From Tessaracoccus massiliensis (lineage in GTDB: Bacteria; Actinomycetota; Actinomycetes; Propionibacteriales; Propionibacteriaceae): a stretch of DNA of 64,000 bases. Position numbers and translations under genes: made by a program. Location of the stretch: positions 191,448 to 255,447 of the forward strand of contig NZ_LN623540.1 in the NCBI RefSeq assembly GCF_000826065.2. Reading direction: 5' to 3'. The notes under the pieces are model-generated. The model saw only the letters and a program-made list of their open reading frames with translations. It was not told the origin of the DNA and ran no database searches. Below are positions 38,353 through 47,285 of this stretch, piece by piece. Positions within the stretch are counted from its first letter, which is position 1. Each line of letters starts with the position of its first letter.

Positions 38353-39240
38353 TCAGGGCTGGGGGGTCTCCCGGCGGCCCACGCCAGGCAGGATGGGCCC
38401 GCGGATGCCAGCCTCGGCGAGGGCGCGCTGCCCGCGGGCGCGCACCGCACGCATCGGGCCCCACTGCTGGTTGGGGCCGGTCTTGATGGAGACCTGCACC
38501 GTCATGGTGCCGCCCTCCATGGAGCCCACGCCCAGCACCGACGGCGGCTCCAGCAACTGCTCGGCGAACTCGGGCTCCTCGTCCATCCGGCCGACGGCGG
38601 TGCGCAGCACGTCCTGTACACGTTCAGGGTCTTCGTTGATGGCCACGGGGATGTCGATGGTGGCGGTGGAGTAGCCCTGGGACACGTTGCCCAGCGTCAG
38701 CACCTCGCCGTTGCGGACGTACCAGACGGTGCCGGTGGCATCGCGCAGCTTCGTGACTCGCAGGGTGACGTCCTGCACGGTGCCGGTGAGGTCGCCGACG
38801 CGGATGAGGTCGCCCACACCGAACTGGTCCTCGGCCAGCATGAAGATGCCGGAGAGGTAGTCCTTCACCAGGGACTGGGCACCGAAGCCCAGCGCCACGC
38901 CGCCCACGCCGGCCGAGGCCAGCAGCGGCGCCATCGGCACCCCGAAGGTGGCCAGCACCGTGAGGACGACCACCACCAGCAGCACGACGTCGACGACGTT
39001 GCGCAGCAGGGAACCCAGGGTCTCGACGCGCTGCCGGTGTCGCTCACGGCTCACGCCGCTGGCGCGGGCGAGGATGCGACGAGCCCGCGCGCCGAGGTCC
39101 TCGTCGTCGTGGCTCGCCTTGCCCCGGGCCACCAGCGTGCGCACGATGCGCCTGATCGCGTAGGTCAGCACGAGGCGGAACGCGAGCGCCACGGCGATGA
39201 CGATGCCGGCCAGCAGCAACTTCTCCCAGAGATCAGGCAT
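38353..39240 (-). CDS. MscS-type small-conductance mechanosensitive channel
   Basis: A 295-residue protein with membrane helices at about 5-27, 75-97 and the pore helix LASAGVGGVALGFGAQSLVKDYLSG, followed by the MscS beta domain (FGVGDLIRVGDLTGTVQDVTLRVTKLRDATGTV, then the VPNG-like VRNGEV) and an alpha-beta C-terminal domain. It releases solutes during osmotic downshock. The beta domain and Gly-rich pore helix are canonical. Confidence 0.92.
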   Translation of the reverse strand: MPDLWEKLLLAGIVIAVALAFRLVLTYAIRRIVRTLVARGKASHDDEDLGARARRILARASGVSRERHRQRVETLGSLLRNVVDVVLLVVVVLTVLATFGVPMAPLLASAGVGGVALGFGAQSLVKDYLSGIFMLAEDQFGVGDLIRVGDLTGTVQDVTLRVTKLRDATGTVWYVRNGEVLTLGNVSQGYSTATIDIPVAINEDPERVQDVLRTAVGRMDEEPEFAEQLLEPPSVLGVGSMEGGTMTVQVSIKTGPNQQWGPMRAVRARGQRALAEAGIRGPILPGVGRRETPQP

Positions 39241-39292
39241 GCCTCACATTGTGCCCCCAGTCTTCCCCGGAAGGTCTATCGCCCCGCCCGGA

Positions 39293-39610
39293 TCAGAGAC
39301 CGCGCGAACGGGCGAACTCGATGAACCGGTCGCCTCGCCCTGGCGGGTTCATGTCCTCGACATCGGCGGCCAGCGGCCGAACCGCCCGGGCAACATCTTC
39401 GAGGGCGTCGGTGCCGCTGCCGATGAGATCCCACTCATCAGGCACCCACGGCAGGTACTCCACCAGGTCGGGGAAGCTCTTCGTATTCGCTTCCCGGTGC
39501 CCGGCGGTGAGGGCGGCGGGCACGATCGTCTCCACCGATTCGTCAGTGAACAGTGCCACGGCGACGATGTCGTCTCGGATTCCGGTCGGCCGAGGCAGCG
39601 ACTTCTGCAT
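39293..39610 (-). CDS. Hypothetical protein, 105 residues
   Basis: A soluble acidic protein with no family I recognise. Visible features are VAVALFTDESVETIVPAAL and a C-terminal GTDALEDVARAVRPLAADVE helix. It overlaps the 3' end of the preceding membrane-protein gene by 68 nt in another frame, which is unusual and might mean a later start. GAGG stands 12 nt upstream of the ATG. Confidence 0.5.
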   Translation of the reverse strand: MQKSLPRPTGIRDDIVAVALFTDESVETIVPAALTAGHREANTKSFPDLVEYLPWVPDEWDLIGSGTDALEDVARAVRPLAADVEDMNPPGRGDRFIEFARSRGL

Positions 39611-39989
39611 CCGGATCTGCCTCAGGCTCGTCGAGTTGGACCCCGATCATGTGGATGCTCCCACTCACCGACGCCACGGCGGCCACCGCGAAGAGCAGCC
39701 CGAACACCCCGGACAGGATGCCGGGGAGCCACTCCCCCAGCACGAGTGCGCCGGCGGCGATCAGGCCGAAGGCGGTGGTGAGCAGCAGATAGATGAGGAC
39801 CGTGCCGCGATGGTTGCGGATCCGCAGTTGCCGTTCGGTCTCGCCGAACTTCGGCGGGCGGCGAAACAGGAGGTAGGCGGGCACGGCTCCGAACAACGCG
39901 CTGACGCCCAGCATCAGGAGCCACGTGGGCAGATCCGCGCCGTCGCGGATGGCGAAGAAGACCATCCCGCCGAGTCTCCGCCTCGCCAT
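39543..39989 (-). CDS. Small membrane protein of unknown function
   Basis: A 148-residue protein with hydrophobic segments at about 22-41, 64-83 and 90-113, and an Arg-rich tail after an acidic EPEADPDAE stretch. GAAGGAGG precedes the ATG. The last 68 nt overlap the next gene, so the Arg-rich tail may not be under strong selection. Not assigned. Confidence 0.55.
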   Translation of the reverse strand: MARRRLGGMVFFAIRDGADLPTWLLMLGVSALFGAVPAYLLFRRPPKFGETERQLRIRNHRGTVLIYLLLTTAFGLIAAGALVLGEWLPGILSGVFGLLFAVAAVASVSGSIHMIGVQLDEPEADPDAEVAASADRNPRRHRRRGTVH

Positions 39990-40060
39990 CCGCGCCTCCT
40001 TCGGTCGTGGATCAGAGCGTATCCGCCGCCGCCGGGTTCGGGATCAACCGGTCCTGAAGA

Positions 40061-40066
40061 TAAGAT
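40061..40066 (+). promoter_or_regulatory. -10 hexamer, putative leaderless promoter of cca
   Basis: TAAGAT ends 8 nt before the GTG at 40075; no Shine-Dalgarno. A TTCGGG 18 nt upstream is a weak -35 candidate. Confidence 0.42.
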
Positions 40067-40074
40067 TGTCGTTT

Positions 40075-41517
40075 GTGCCCAGCCTGACCACAGCCCAGAC
40101 CAACGCGATGCAGGAACTCCTGCGCATCGCGCCAGTCATCGACGACCTCGGCAGGCTGTTCCGCGACGCCGGGCATGAGCTGTACCTGGTGGGCGGCTCA
40201 GTGCGCGACGCGCTGCTCGGTAAGCTCGGCCACGACCTCGACTTCACCACCTCGGCCAGCCCGGATCAGACCCACGCACTGCTGAAGAAGTTCACGCCGT
40301 CGACGTGGGACATCGGCCGCGATTTCGGCACCATCGGCGCGATGAAGAAGGCCGACGGCCAAGAGTGGCTCATCGAGATCACCACGTTCCGGGCCGACAT
40401 CTACCGCAGCGAATCCCGCAAGCCGGAGGTCAACTTCGGCACCGAGATCGACGGCGACCTCGTGCGCCGCGACTTCACCATCAACGCGATGGCCATCAAC
40501 GTGGCCACCCGCCAGTTCGTGGACCCGTACGGTGGCCTCGAGGACCTCGCCGACGGCCTGATCCGCACCCCCGGCACCCCGGAGAACAGCTTCTCGGACG
40601 ACCCGCTTCGGATGATGCGGGCGGCGCGCTTCTCCGCCCGGCTCGGGTTCACCGTCGCGCCGGAGGTGGTGCAGGCGATGAAGGACATGGCCGAGCGCAT
40701 CTCCATCGTCTCCTCCGAGCGGATCCAGACGGAGCTCACCGGGCTGCTGCTGACCGACGAGCCGCGCGAGGGGATCGACCTGCTGGTGCGCACCGGGGTC
40801 GCCGAGATCATCCTGCCCGAACTTCCCGCACTGCAACTCGAGGTGGACGAGCACGCCCACCACAAGGACGTCTACCAACACTCCCTGACGGTGCTGGACC
40901 AGGCGATCGAGTTGGAGAAGGCCCGCGGGCACGAGCCGGACATCGTCAACCGGTTGGCCGCGCTGCTGCACGACATCGGCAAGCCCCCCACCCGCCGCTT
41001 CGAGGGGTCGAAGGTGACGTTCCACCACCACGACGTCGTCGGCGCGAAGATGGCCACCAAGCGCCTGAAGGCCCTCAACTACCCGGGCGCGGTGGTGAAG
41101 TCGGTGGCCAAACTCATCGACCTGCATCTGCGCTTCCACGGCTACGCCGACGGGGAGTGGAGCGATTCTGCCGTGCGTCGCTACGTGCGTGACGCGGGAG
41201 ACGAGTTGGAGCGCCTGCACATCCTCACCCGCGCGGACTGCACCACGCGCAACGTGCGCAAGGCCACCAAGCTGCGCCGCGCCTACGAGGAGCTCGAATG
41301 GCGCATCGACGAGCTGGCCCAGCAGGAGGAGCTGCAGTCGCTGCGACCGCACCTCGACGGCACGCAGATCATGGAGATCCTGGGGATCAAGCCGGGTCGA
41401 GAGGTGGGAGAGGCGTACACGTTCCTCCTCGAGCACCGCACGGAGCACGGTCCCATCGAGCACGACGCCGCCGTCGAACTGCTGAAGAGCTGGTGGGCTG
41501 AGCGCAACCCAGCCTGA
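40075..41517 (+). CDS. cca: CCA tRNA nucleotidyltransferase with HD domain
   Basis: A 480-residue class II nucleotidyltransferase. Catalytic head: LVGGSVRDALLGKLGHDLDFTTSA; neck: VRRDFTINAMA and the DDPLRMMRAARFSARLGF block; body followed by an HD domain with HHKDVYQHSL and LLHDIGKPPTR. It adds or repairs the 3' CCA of tRNA; actinobacterial members of this length act as full CCA-adding enzymes. GTG 40075 is chosen by homology and by the promoter hexamer. Confidence 0.94.
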   Translation: MPSLTTAQTNAMQELLRIAPVIDDLGRLFRDAGHELYLVGGSVRDALLGKLGHDLDFTTSASPDQTHALLKKFTPSTWDIGRDFGTIGAMKKADGQEWLIEITTFRADIYRSESRKPEVNFGTEIDGDLVRRDFTINAMAINVATRQFVDPYGGLEDLADGLIRTPGTPENSFSDDPLRMMRAARFSARLGFTVAPEVVQAMKDMAERISIVSSERIQTELTGLLLTDEPREGIDLLVRTGVAEIILPELPALQLEVDEHAHHKDVYQHSLTVLDQAIELEKARGHEPDIVNRLAALLHDIGKPPTRRFEGSKVTFHHHDVVGAKMATKRLKALNYPGAVVKSVAKLIDLHLRFHGYADGEWSDSAVRRYVRDAGDELERLHILTRADCTTRNVRKATKLRRAYEELEWRIDELAQQEELQSLRPHLDGTQIMEILGIKPGREVGEAYTFLLEHRTEHGPIEHDAAVELLKSWWAERNPA

Positions 41518-41520
41518 CCC

Positions 41521-41698
41521 GGTCCCTGAGCGTGCCCCGCGAGGAACGAGCCGGGCACGACGAAGGCCCCCGCAGCCGATCTGACACCTGTTCCACATCG
41601 GGTGTGCTCCGCCGAGGGCGGAGGATGAAGGTCACAATCACGCTACGGGCGCCCTCCGTCGTCGCTGGCTCGTTCCTCGCCGGCGACGCTCAGGGACC
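41521..41698. repeat. MITE-like long inverted repeat between cca and GH84 gene
   Basis: Outer arms GGTCCCTGAGCG (41521-41532) and its complement (41687-41698) and inner arms GAGGAACGAGCC (41541-41552) with its complement (41667-41678) both pair perfectly, so about 50 bp at each end are mutually complementary around a unique centre of about 75 bp. The ends belong to the family at 33740 and 9853. A GGCTCAACCAGCGAC fragment follows at 41714. No coding capacity is evident. It lies between convergent genes. Confidence 0.6.
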
Positions 41699-41726
41699 AC
41701 GCACGCCGACGAGGCTCAACCAGCGA

Positions 41727-44700
41727 CTACCTCTTCTCGGGGCCTCCGAACATCACAATGTTGTTGAACACCCACTGGTTACGCTGCGAGAAGGTGTACC
41801 CACCCTCCGCCTTCGGCGTCGCAGCGTAGACCGTGGTCATCGTGTACGAACGGCACGCATCCCCACCAGTGGCAGCGGTCTTGCACTCCGTGCGCCACTG
41901 ACGACCAGCCGAGGTGAACACACCCGTCGACACGTCGTCGGTAGCCTCCACGTCACCCAACGGGTTGCCCTTCCACGCAGCCTCGCTCATGTACGGCAGA
42001 TAGGTGAGGTTGTTGAACGCCCAACCCTGCTTGACCTCGAACTGGCCGTTCTCGATCACCACCACGGTGGCCCAGATGTCGGTGCGGCACCGCTCCGTCT
42101 GCGAGTACTCCTCACACACCGTGTTCCAATCGCGACCATTCAGATGCCGGTGCAGACCCGCCAGCGTGTACGGCGCCTCCCGCACGAACTTGTCCACCGC
42201 CGGGGTGGTCGGCTCGTCCGTCGGATCCTCGGTCGGGTCATCCGTCGGATCAACCGTCGGATCAACCGTCGGATCGACAGTGGGGTCCACGGTGGGATCA
42301 ACCGTCGGATCGACCGTGGGATCAACCGTCGGATCGACCGTGGGGTCCACGGTGGGATCAACAGTGGGATCGACCGTCGGGGTGGGCAGCGTGCCGTCGT
42401 ACTGCGACACGATGAACTCTGTGACACTCACCGCGCCCCCGTCGAACACGATGCGCGCGGCCGTGACCTCGCCCTCGACGACGCCCTCGAACCACGGGGC
42501 CGTGGCCTCGCCGACGACGACCCATTCGCCGTCGACCTGAGCCTCGACGGTGCCGCCGAACTCGGCGCCCAGCACACGCACCAGAGCATTGGTGACCGGC
42601 TCATCGAGCGTGCGGGACAGGACATGGCCGGCCTCCGCAGTGCCCTCCATTGCGGTGAACAGGCTGGCGTCGAGCGCCGCGCCGGCATTCGCCCCGGGCA
42701 CGTCTGTGACGACCTGAGCCGCAGGCGACAGCACCTGGAACTCGCGGATCTTGATCCACTGGCCACCCGAGTTGGGGGCGGTGGCGCGCACGCGCACGTA
42801 GCGCGCCTCGACCGGCTGCTGGAACGACGCCGCGATGACCACGTCGTCGGTGTACTGGCCCACGTTGGTCCAGGTCTGTCCGTCGGTGGAGTACTCGAGC
42901 GCGGCGTTGTAGAACATGTCGCCGCGGTTGTTGTCGTTGTCGGCCTGGTGCACCGACACCCCGCCGATGGGCTGGACGGAGCCCAGGTCGACCTGCACCC
43001 AGTCCCCGGCCTGGGGGGCGGCGTTAGACCACCACAGCGTGTTGAAGTTGCCGTCGGTCATGTTGGCCACCGCGTTCGACTCCCACTGGCCGAGGTTGTC
43101 GGCGCGCGACGCCGTCACCGGCAACGTGCCGGCCGCGAAGGCATCAGCGTCCAGCCAGGTGATGTAGCGGCCGTAGGCCTCGGTGAGGAAGGTATCGAAG
43201 CGGGTGTCGCCGACCTTCGGGATGTACTTGTCGGCGACGAAGGTGAGGCCGTCCATGCCGTCGACGCGGTAGGTGGTGGTGGCCTTCGCCCGCTCCTCGA
43301 CGGAGGCGAGGAAGGCTGCAGCGGCGGCCGCGCCATCGTCGGTCTCGAGCGCCTCGAGGCCCTCGATCGATTCGGACAGGGAGGCCGCCCATTGGGCGGC
43401 GGCCTGGATCCAGGGCAGCGAATCGTCGTAGAAGCCGGTCTCGGCCATGTCGGCCAGGGATGTCTCCAGCCCGGCGATGACCGCCAGGCGATCCTTCAGT
43501 GGCTGCGTGCCGGCGGTGGTGCCGGCGTCGACGGCGGCCCAGAAGGCGTCGATGTCGGCGCCGAGCGCGGGGGCCTGGGCCGAGGCAGGGCGGTAGGGGC
43601 GCCAGTCCTGGTTGAGGTCGACGAAGACCTCCAGCGCCTCACGGACCGACGGGTCGTCGCCGGCCAGTTCATCGAGGATCCGGGTCTGGGTGACCTGCGG
43701 GTTGTAGGCCGGGCCGTTCCAGGTGTAATCGGCGTAGCCCGCCAGCGCGATCATCGATGCGTAGGGCTGCACCATGGGGTTCGACGTGAAGCCGTCGATG
43801 TGCTGGTACAGATCGGCCGCGCGGCCGTCGAGGGGGTTGAGGAACAGCCTGTCGGGCTGGCCGTCGTTGACCGGGAAGTTGTCCCAGATGTAGAGGTGCT
43901 CGGTGTTGTACGTGGTCTTCGCGCGCGCCACGGATTCCATGGTGATCGTGTTCGAGAAGACGCCCTCACCGGTCCACTGCATGATCAGCGAATCGTCGGT
44001 CTGGGTGCCGAACTCGGCCTTGTAGGCGTCCGGCGCGGAGCCCGCGTAGTTGGTGGGCACCGTCTGCAACGGCTCGAGGTTGTTGGGCTTGATGAACTCG
44101 TTGATCACCCGGTTGAGGTAGTGCGCCTGGCCCTCGGCGAGCTTGCGGAACCCGGGCAGCGTGAAGCGGGCCAGATCCTCCGCGCACTTGAGGTACGGGT
44201 CGATGTCGTCGAGAGCGATGTAGAACGTGCGCACGCCGATCTCGCGCAACTGCTCGAACTTCGCGATCGTGGCGTCGAAGTCTGCGTCCTTCGAGTAGCA
44301 GATGTCGTTGCCCGGCGACAGCGCGAAGACGAACTCCACGTGGTGCTCGCGGGCCTCGTCGACGAGTTCGGCCAGCTTCGCCAGATCCTCGGCGGGGTAC
44401 AACTCGCGCCACTCCACGCGCAGGTACGCGTCGTCCTTGGGCGTGTAGATGTAGGTGTTCATCTTGTGGTCGCCGTAGAACTCGAGCTGGTCGAGCCGGG
44501 CCTGGTGGGACCACGGGATGCCGTAGAAGCCCTCGATGCCGCCGCGGATGGGCATGAGCGGCCAGTCGCGCACCTTCGCGGCGGCCAGCGTCGAGCCCTG
44601 GATCAGCTGCTCGAAGGTGTCGACTGCGTAGAACAGGCCACGGTCGGTCTTGCCTTCGAGAAGGACGGTGGGCTGACCGTCGACGACGCCGTTGGCCAGA

Positions 44701-45068
44701 ACGTAGCCCTCATCGCCCAGGGCGGAGGCGTCCTCGATACCGAGGTCGTCAGCGACCTCCTGGGTACCGGCGTCGGTGACGCCGAAGTGGATCACGGTGC
44801 CCGACGACGGTTCCGCCGTGGCCCACGTCACCGTGGCGCCGGCGGCCTCGAGGGCCTGGGTGAGTTCCCGCTTGGCGGGTGCGTCGACATCAGCGTCGGC
44901 GACGACGGTGACCGCACCGCCGAGATCCACCGCGGCGCCGTCGTATGTGATCGACTGCGGGGTGGGGAGAACGAGCGGGTCCTCGGCTCGGGCTGGCATG
45001 GTTCCGGCTGAGACGACGAAACCTGCCACGAGCGAGGCTGCGGCTGACAGTGCAAGGGTTCTGCGCAT
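41727..45068 (-). CDS. Secreted GH84 beta-N-acetylglucosaminidase/hyaluronidase with CBM32 and C-terminal repeat module
   Basis: A 1113-residue exported protein. Signal peptide 1-28 (cleavage after ARA). Residues 30-160 form the GH-N domain (LPTPQSITYDG). The GH84 barrel starts at IRGGIEGFYGIPWSH and carries the adjacent catalytic aspartates D287-D288 in FYIALDDID. An F5/8 type C (CBM32) domain follows (NAVANMTDG to WIKIREFQVL), then about eleven TVDP repeats, then a cysteine-bearing module of two similar halves each ending in W-x-FNN. It should release N-acetylglucosamine from host glycans or hyaluronan. No LPXTG is visible, so the last module may hold it to the surface. GGAGGTCTTT precedes the ATG. 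Confidence 0.92.
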   Translation of the reverse strand: MRRTLALSAAASLVAGFVVSAGTMPARAEDPLVLPTPQSITYDGAAVDLGGAVTVVADADVDAPAKRELTQALEAAGATVTWATAEPSSGTVIHFGVTDAGTQEVADDLGIEDASALGDEGYVLANGVVDGQPTVLLEGKTDRGLFYAVDTFEQLIQGSTLAAAKVRDWPLMPIRGGIEGFYGIPWSHQARLDQLEFYGDHKMNTYIYTPKDDAYLRVEWRELYPAEDLAKLAELVDEAREHHVEFVFALSPGNDICYSKDADFDATIAKFEQLREIGVRTFYIALDDIDPYLKCAEDLARFTLPGFRKLAEGQAHYLNRVINEFIKPNNLEPLQTVPTNYAGSAPDAYKAEFGTQTDDSLIMQWTGEGVFSNTITMESVARAKTTYNTEHLYIWDNFPVNDGQPDRLFLNPLDGRAADLYQHIDGFTSNPMVQPYASMIALAGYADYTWNGPAYNPQVTQTRILDELAGDDPSVREALEVFVDLNQDWRPYRPASAQAPALGADIDAFWAAVDAGTTAGTQPLKDRLAVIAGLETSLADMAETGFYDDSLPWIQAAAQWAASLSESIEGLEALETDDGAAAAAAFLASVEERAKATTTYRVDGMDGLTFVADKYIPKVGDTRFDTFLTEAYGRYITWLDADAFAAGTLPVTASRADNLGQWESNAVANMTDGNFNTLWWSNAAPQAGDWVQVDLGSVQPIGGVSVHQADNDNNRGDMFYNAALEYSTDGQTWTNVGQYTDDVVIAASFQQPVEARYVRVRATAPNSGGQWIKIREFQVLSPAAQVVTDVPGANAGAALDASLFTAMEGTAEAGHVLSRTLDEPVTNALVRVLGAEFGGTVEAQVDGEWVVVGEATAPWFEGVVEGEVTAARIVFDGGAVSVTEFIVSQYDGTLPTPTVDPTVDPTVDPTVDPTVDPTVDPTVDPTVDPTVDPTVDPTVDPTDDPTEDPTDEPTTPAVDKFVREAPYTLAGLHRHLNGRDWNTVCEEYSQTERCRTDIWATVVVIENGQFEVKQGWAFNNLTYLPYMSEAAWKGNPLGDVEATDDVSTGVFTSAGRQWRTECKTAATGGDACRSYTMTTVYAATPKAEGGYTFSQRNQWVFNNIVMFGGPEKR
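42241..42372 (-). repeat. 12-bp tandem repeat encoding TVDP units
   Basis: Eleven consecutive 12-nt units of the type ACCGTCGGATCA, with synonymous changes between copies, encode a Thr-Val-Asp-Pro linker of the GH84 protein. Imperfect TDDP/TEDP/TDEP copies follow. Copy number can be expected to vary between strains. Confidence 0.85.
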
Positions 45069-45412
45069 AAAGACCTCCTGGTTGTGCCTCTAGTCAACCG
45101 CTAAACCGGCTGATTTTTGCCAGGTTCGGCCAATGCGGGGAAAGTGATCATCGCTTTCGCCCGGGGACATGGGTCGCGGCGCCGGCAGATGTCGGCGCCG
45201 CGCCTCTCACGAGTTGCCTGGACCGCCCCCCAATGCTCGCCGCCCAGGCACCACCATCATCGCCCGAACGGCCTCGCGACGGCACGGTTTTGGCTGTACG
45301 GAGTTGTGCGGAAAGGCATCACTCCTAGTCAGAGCGTCATGGTGGTGCGGTTCCGAACGCCGAAGAAACGACTGTGGCCCCGGGAAAACCCGGGGCCACA
45401 CGTCGAACTCGA
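45069..45412. other. Intergenic region between divergent-facing GH84 start and gltA end
   Basis: This 344-bp gap contains the GH84 ribosome site next to 45068, a 9-bp perfect hairpin GCGGCGCCG (45176-45184 with 45193-45201), and the gltA terminator at its far end. The GH84 promoter must lie here but I cannot point to a convincing pair of hexamers. No coding frame looks real. Confidence 0.5.
45373..45400 (-). terminator. Terminator of gltA
   Basis: A perfect 12-bp stem with an AAAA loop (TTTT on the transcribed minus strand), 12 nt beyond the gltA stop, followed on that strand by AGTCGTTTCTTC. Confidence 0.85.
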
Positions 45413-46699
45413 TCAGCGCTCGTTGATCGGTACGTAGTCGCGCTCCGTCTCGCCGATGTAGATCTGGCGGGGACGGCCGATCTTACGCGCCGGATCCGCG
45501 TGCTGCTCGCGCCACTGGGCGATCCAGCCGGGCAGGCGGCCCAGCGCGAACAGGGCGGTGAAGTACGAGGCGGGGAAGCCCATGGCCTCGTAGATCAGGC
45601 CCGTGTAGAAGTCGACGTTGGGGTACAGCTTGCGCTCGATGAAGTAGTCATCGTTGAGCGCCGTCTCCTCCAACTCCAGCGCCATGTCGAGCAGGTGGTT
45701 GCTGGTGTCGGTCTTGCGCAGCAACTTGTCCGCGTGGCCCTTGATGATCTTCGCCCGCGGGTCGTAGTTCTTGTAGACGCGGTGGCCGAAGCCCATCAGC
45801 TTCACGCCGGACTTCTTGTCCTTGACCTGGGCCACGAAGTCCTTGATGTCCATGCCCTCGGCGCTGATGTCGCGCAGCATCTCCAGCACGGCCTGGTTCG
45901 CACCGCCGTGCAGCGGGCCGGACAGGGCGCCGACGCCGGCGCTCATCGAGGCGTAGATGTTGGCATCCGCCGAGCCGACGAGACGCACCGTCGAGGTAGA
46001 GGCGTTCTGCTCGTGATCCGCGTGCAGGATGAACAGCGTCTCGAACGCGCGCACCAGGTCCTCGTCGATCTCGTACTCCTCCATGGGGGTACCGAACGAC
46101 AGTCGCAGGTAGTTCTCGACGTAGCCGAGGCTGGTCTTGGGGTACAGGAACGGCGCACCGATGGACGACTTGTAGGCGTAGGCGGCCAGCGTCGGCATGG
46201 AGCCGAGCAGGCGCAGCGACGACTCCTCCACCTGGGCCGGGTCGTGCACGTCGAGGTTGTCGCGGTGGAACGCACCCAGCGCCGTGACGCCGGCGCCGAG
46301 CACCTGCATGGGGTGCGCGCCGCGCGGGAAGCTGCGGTAGAGCTCGCGGAGGCGCTCGTCGAGCATCATCCGGCGCGAGATCTTGCCGTAGAACTCGTCG
46401 AGTTCGTTCTGCTTGGGGAGTTCCCCGTAGATCAGAAGGTAGGCCACCTCGATGAACGTGGCCTTCTCGGCGAGCTGCTCGATGGGATATCCCCGGTACT
46501 GGAGGATGCCCTTCTCACCGTCGATGAACGTGATGGCCGAGGTACACGACGCTGTGTTCACAAAGCCCGGATCGAGGGTGGTGACACCCGAGGTGGCCAG
46601 CAGTTTGCTGATGTCGAAACCGTTATTGCCCTGCGTGGCCTCCACGATCGGCAGATCGAGTTCCAGATCCCCGTACGTGAGGACTCCGTTGTCGGTCAT
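45413..46699 (-). CDS. gltA: Citrate synthase
   Basis: A 428-residue hexameric-type citrate synthase condensing oxaloacetate and acetyl-CoA. Blocks: GFVNTASCTSAITFIDGEKGILQYRGYPIE at the N-terminus (with the conserved RGYPIE), LHADHEQNASTSTVRLVGS with active-site histidine, GPLHGGANQAVLEML and FGHRVYKNYDPRA. Length is normal for this class. GGAAGG precedes the ATG; it is monocistronic with its own terminator. It provides the entry to the oxidative TCA branch. Confidence 0.97.
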   Translation of the reverse strand: MTDNGVLTYGDLELDLPIVEATQGNNGFDISKLLATSGVTTLDPGFVNTASCTSAITFIDGEKGILQYRGYPIEQLAEKATFIEVAYLLIYGELPKQNELDEFYGKISRRMMLDERLRELYRSFPRGAHPMQVLGAGVTALGAFHRDNLDVHDPAQVEESSLRLLGSMPTLAAYAYKSSIGAPFLYPKTSLGYVENYLRLSFGTPMEEYEIDEDLVRAFETLFILHADHEQNASTSTVRLVGSADANIYASMSAGVGALSGPLHGGANQAVLEMLRDISAEGMDIKDFVAQVKDKKSGVKLMGFGHRVYKNYDPRAKIIKGHADKLLRKTDTSNHLLDMALELEETALNDDYFIERKLYPNVDFYTGLIYEAMGFPASYFTALFALGRLPGWIAQWREQHADPARKIGRPRQIYIGETERDYVPINER

Positions 46700-46842
46700 G
46701 TGTTGCCTTCCTTTACTCCCGGGCGACCGTCATGGGCGCCGGTGCGGGTTCCTATCGCTGCGGGACAACCTTACAACTTGGAATGACTCCACAAAATCGG
46801 TCGTCCAAGACTGGCCGGGTCCCACGAAGAAGAAGATGAAGA

Positions 46843-46870
46843 AGGGGCCCGCCCCAACGGGCGGGCCCCT
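46843..46870 (-). terminator. Terminator of the DUF6458-like gene
   Basis: Stem AGGGGCCCGCCC with its complement (46843-46854 and 46859-46870) and loop CAAC, 15 nt beyond the stop. On the minus strand it is followed by TTCTTCATCTTCTTCTTCG, a good T-rich tail. Confidence 0.85.
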
Positions 46871-46885
46871 CCGGCTGGTGGTGGA

Positions 46886-47128
46886 TCAGAGGCCCTCGTG
46901 CGACTCCGCTCGACGAACGGTCTCGCCGGTGTTGGGGTCCTGCACGGTGCGGGACTCCGTGACGCGGCTGCGCTGCGAGGCGAGCAGCGCCCAGATGAGG
47001 CCGATGACGCCGGCGGCGATCAGGATGTAGCCGATGACGTCGAGGCTGACGTAGGGAACGTCGGCATCAACGGCCCACACCAGGATGGCGCCGATGGCCA
47101 TGAGGATGATGGCAGAACCGATACGCAT
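46886..47128 (-). CDS. Small DUF6458-like membrane protein
   Basis: An 80-residue protein with two helices (about 4-22 and 30-51) and a hydrophilic tail rich in Arg, Thr and Glu. The pattern MRIGSAIILMAIGAILxWAVD with YILIAAGVIGLIWALL is that of the DUF6458 family, common in actinobacteria and without known function. AAGGAGGAACCC precedes the ATG and a strong terminator follows. Confidence 0.75.
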   Translation of the reverse strand: MRIGSAIILMAIGAILVWAVDADVPYVSLDVIGYILIAAGVIGLIWALLASQRSRVTESRTVQDPNTGETVRRAESHEGL

Positions 47129-47273
47129 GGGTTCCTCCTTGAGTGTTCATTTCCGGGTGGACGGTGGCCCACCTGGCCTGAGCGTAACCTGTTCGACGAG
47201 CCAAGACACCACTTTTCCCGCCCACTTGGGGGTGTGTCGCTGAACTGCACCCCGAAAGTTCACCCTTGGAGGC

Positions 47274-47279
47274 TATGGT
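47274..47279 (+). promoter_or_regulatory. -10 hexamer, putative leaderless promoter of the UMF1-type transporter
   Basis: TATGGT ends 6 nt before the GTG at 47286; the nearest GGAGG is 13 nt away from the start, too far to work as a ribosome site. Confidence 0.42.
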
Positions 47280-47285
47280 GCGCGG

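Noticed and set aside
42241-42372. Regular 12-bp repeats resembling a CRISPR array
   Set aside because: Units are contiguous without spacers and encode a TVDP protein linker.
41532-45011. Plus-strand open frame of 1159 codons opposite the GH84 gene
   Set aside because: It is a shadow of codon bias: the minus strand has a signal peptide, GH84 catalytic motif and CBM32, while this frame is low-complexity with long Arg/Val/Asp-rich runs and no ribosome site.
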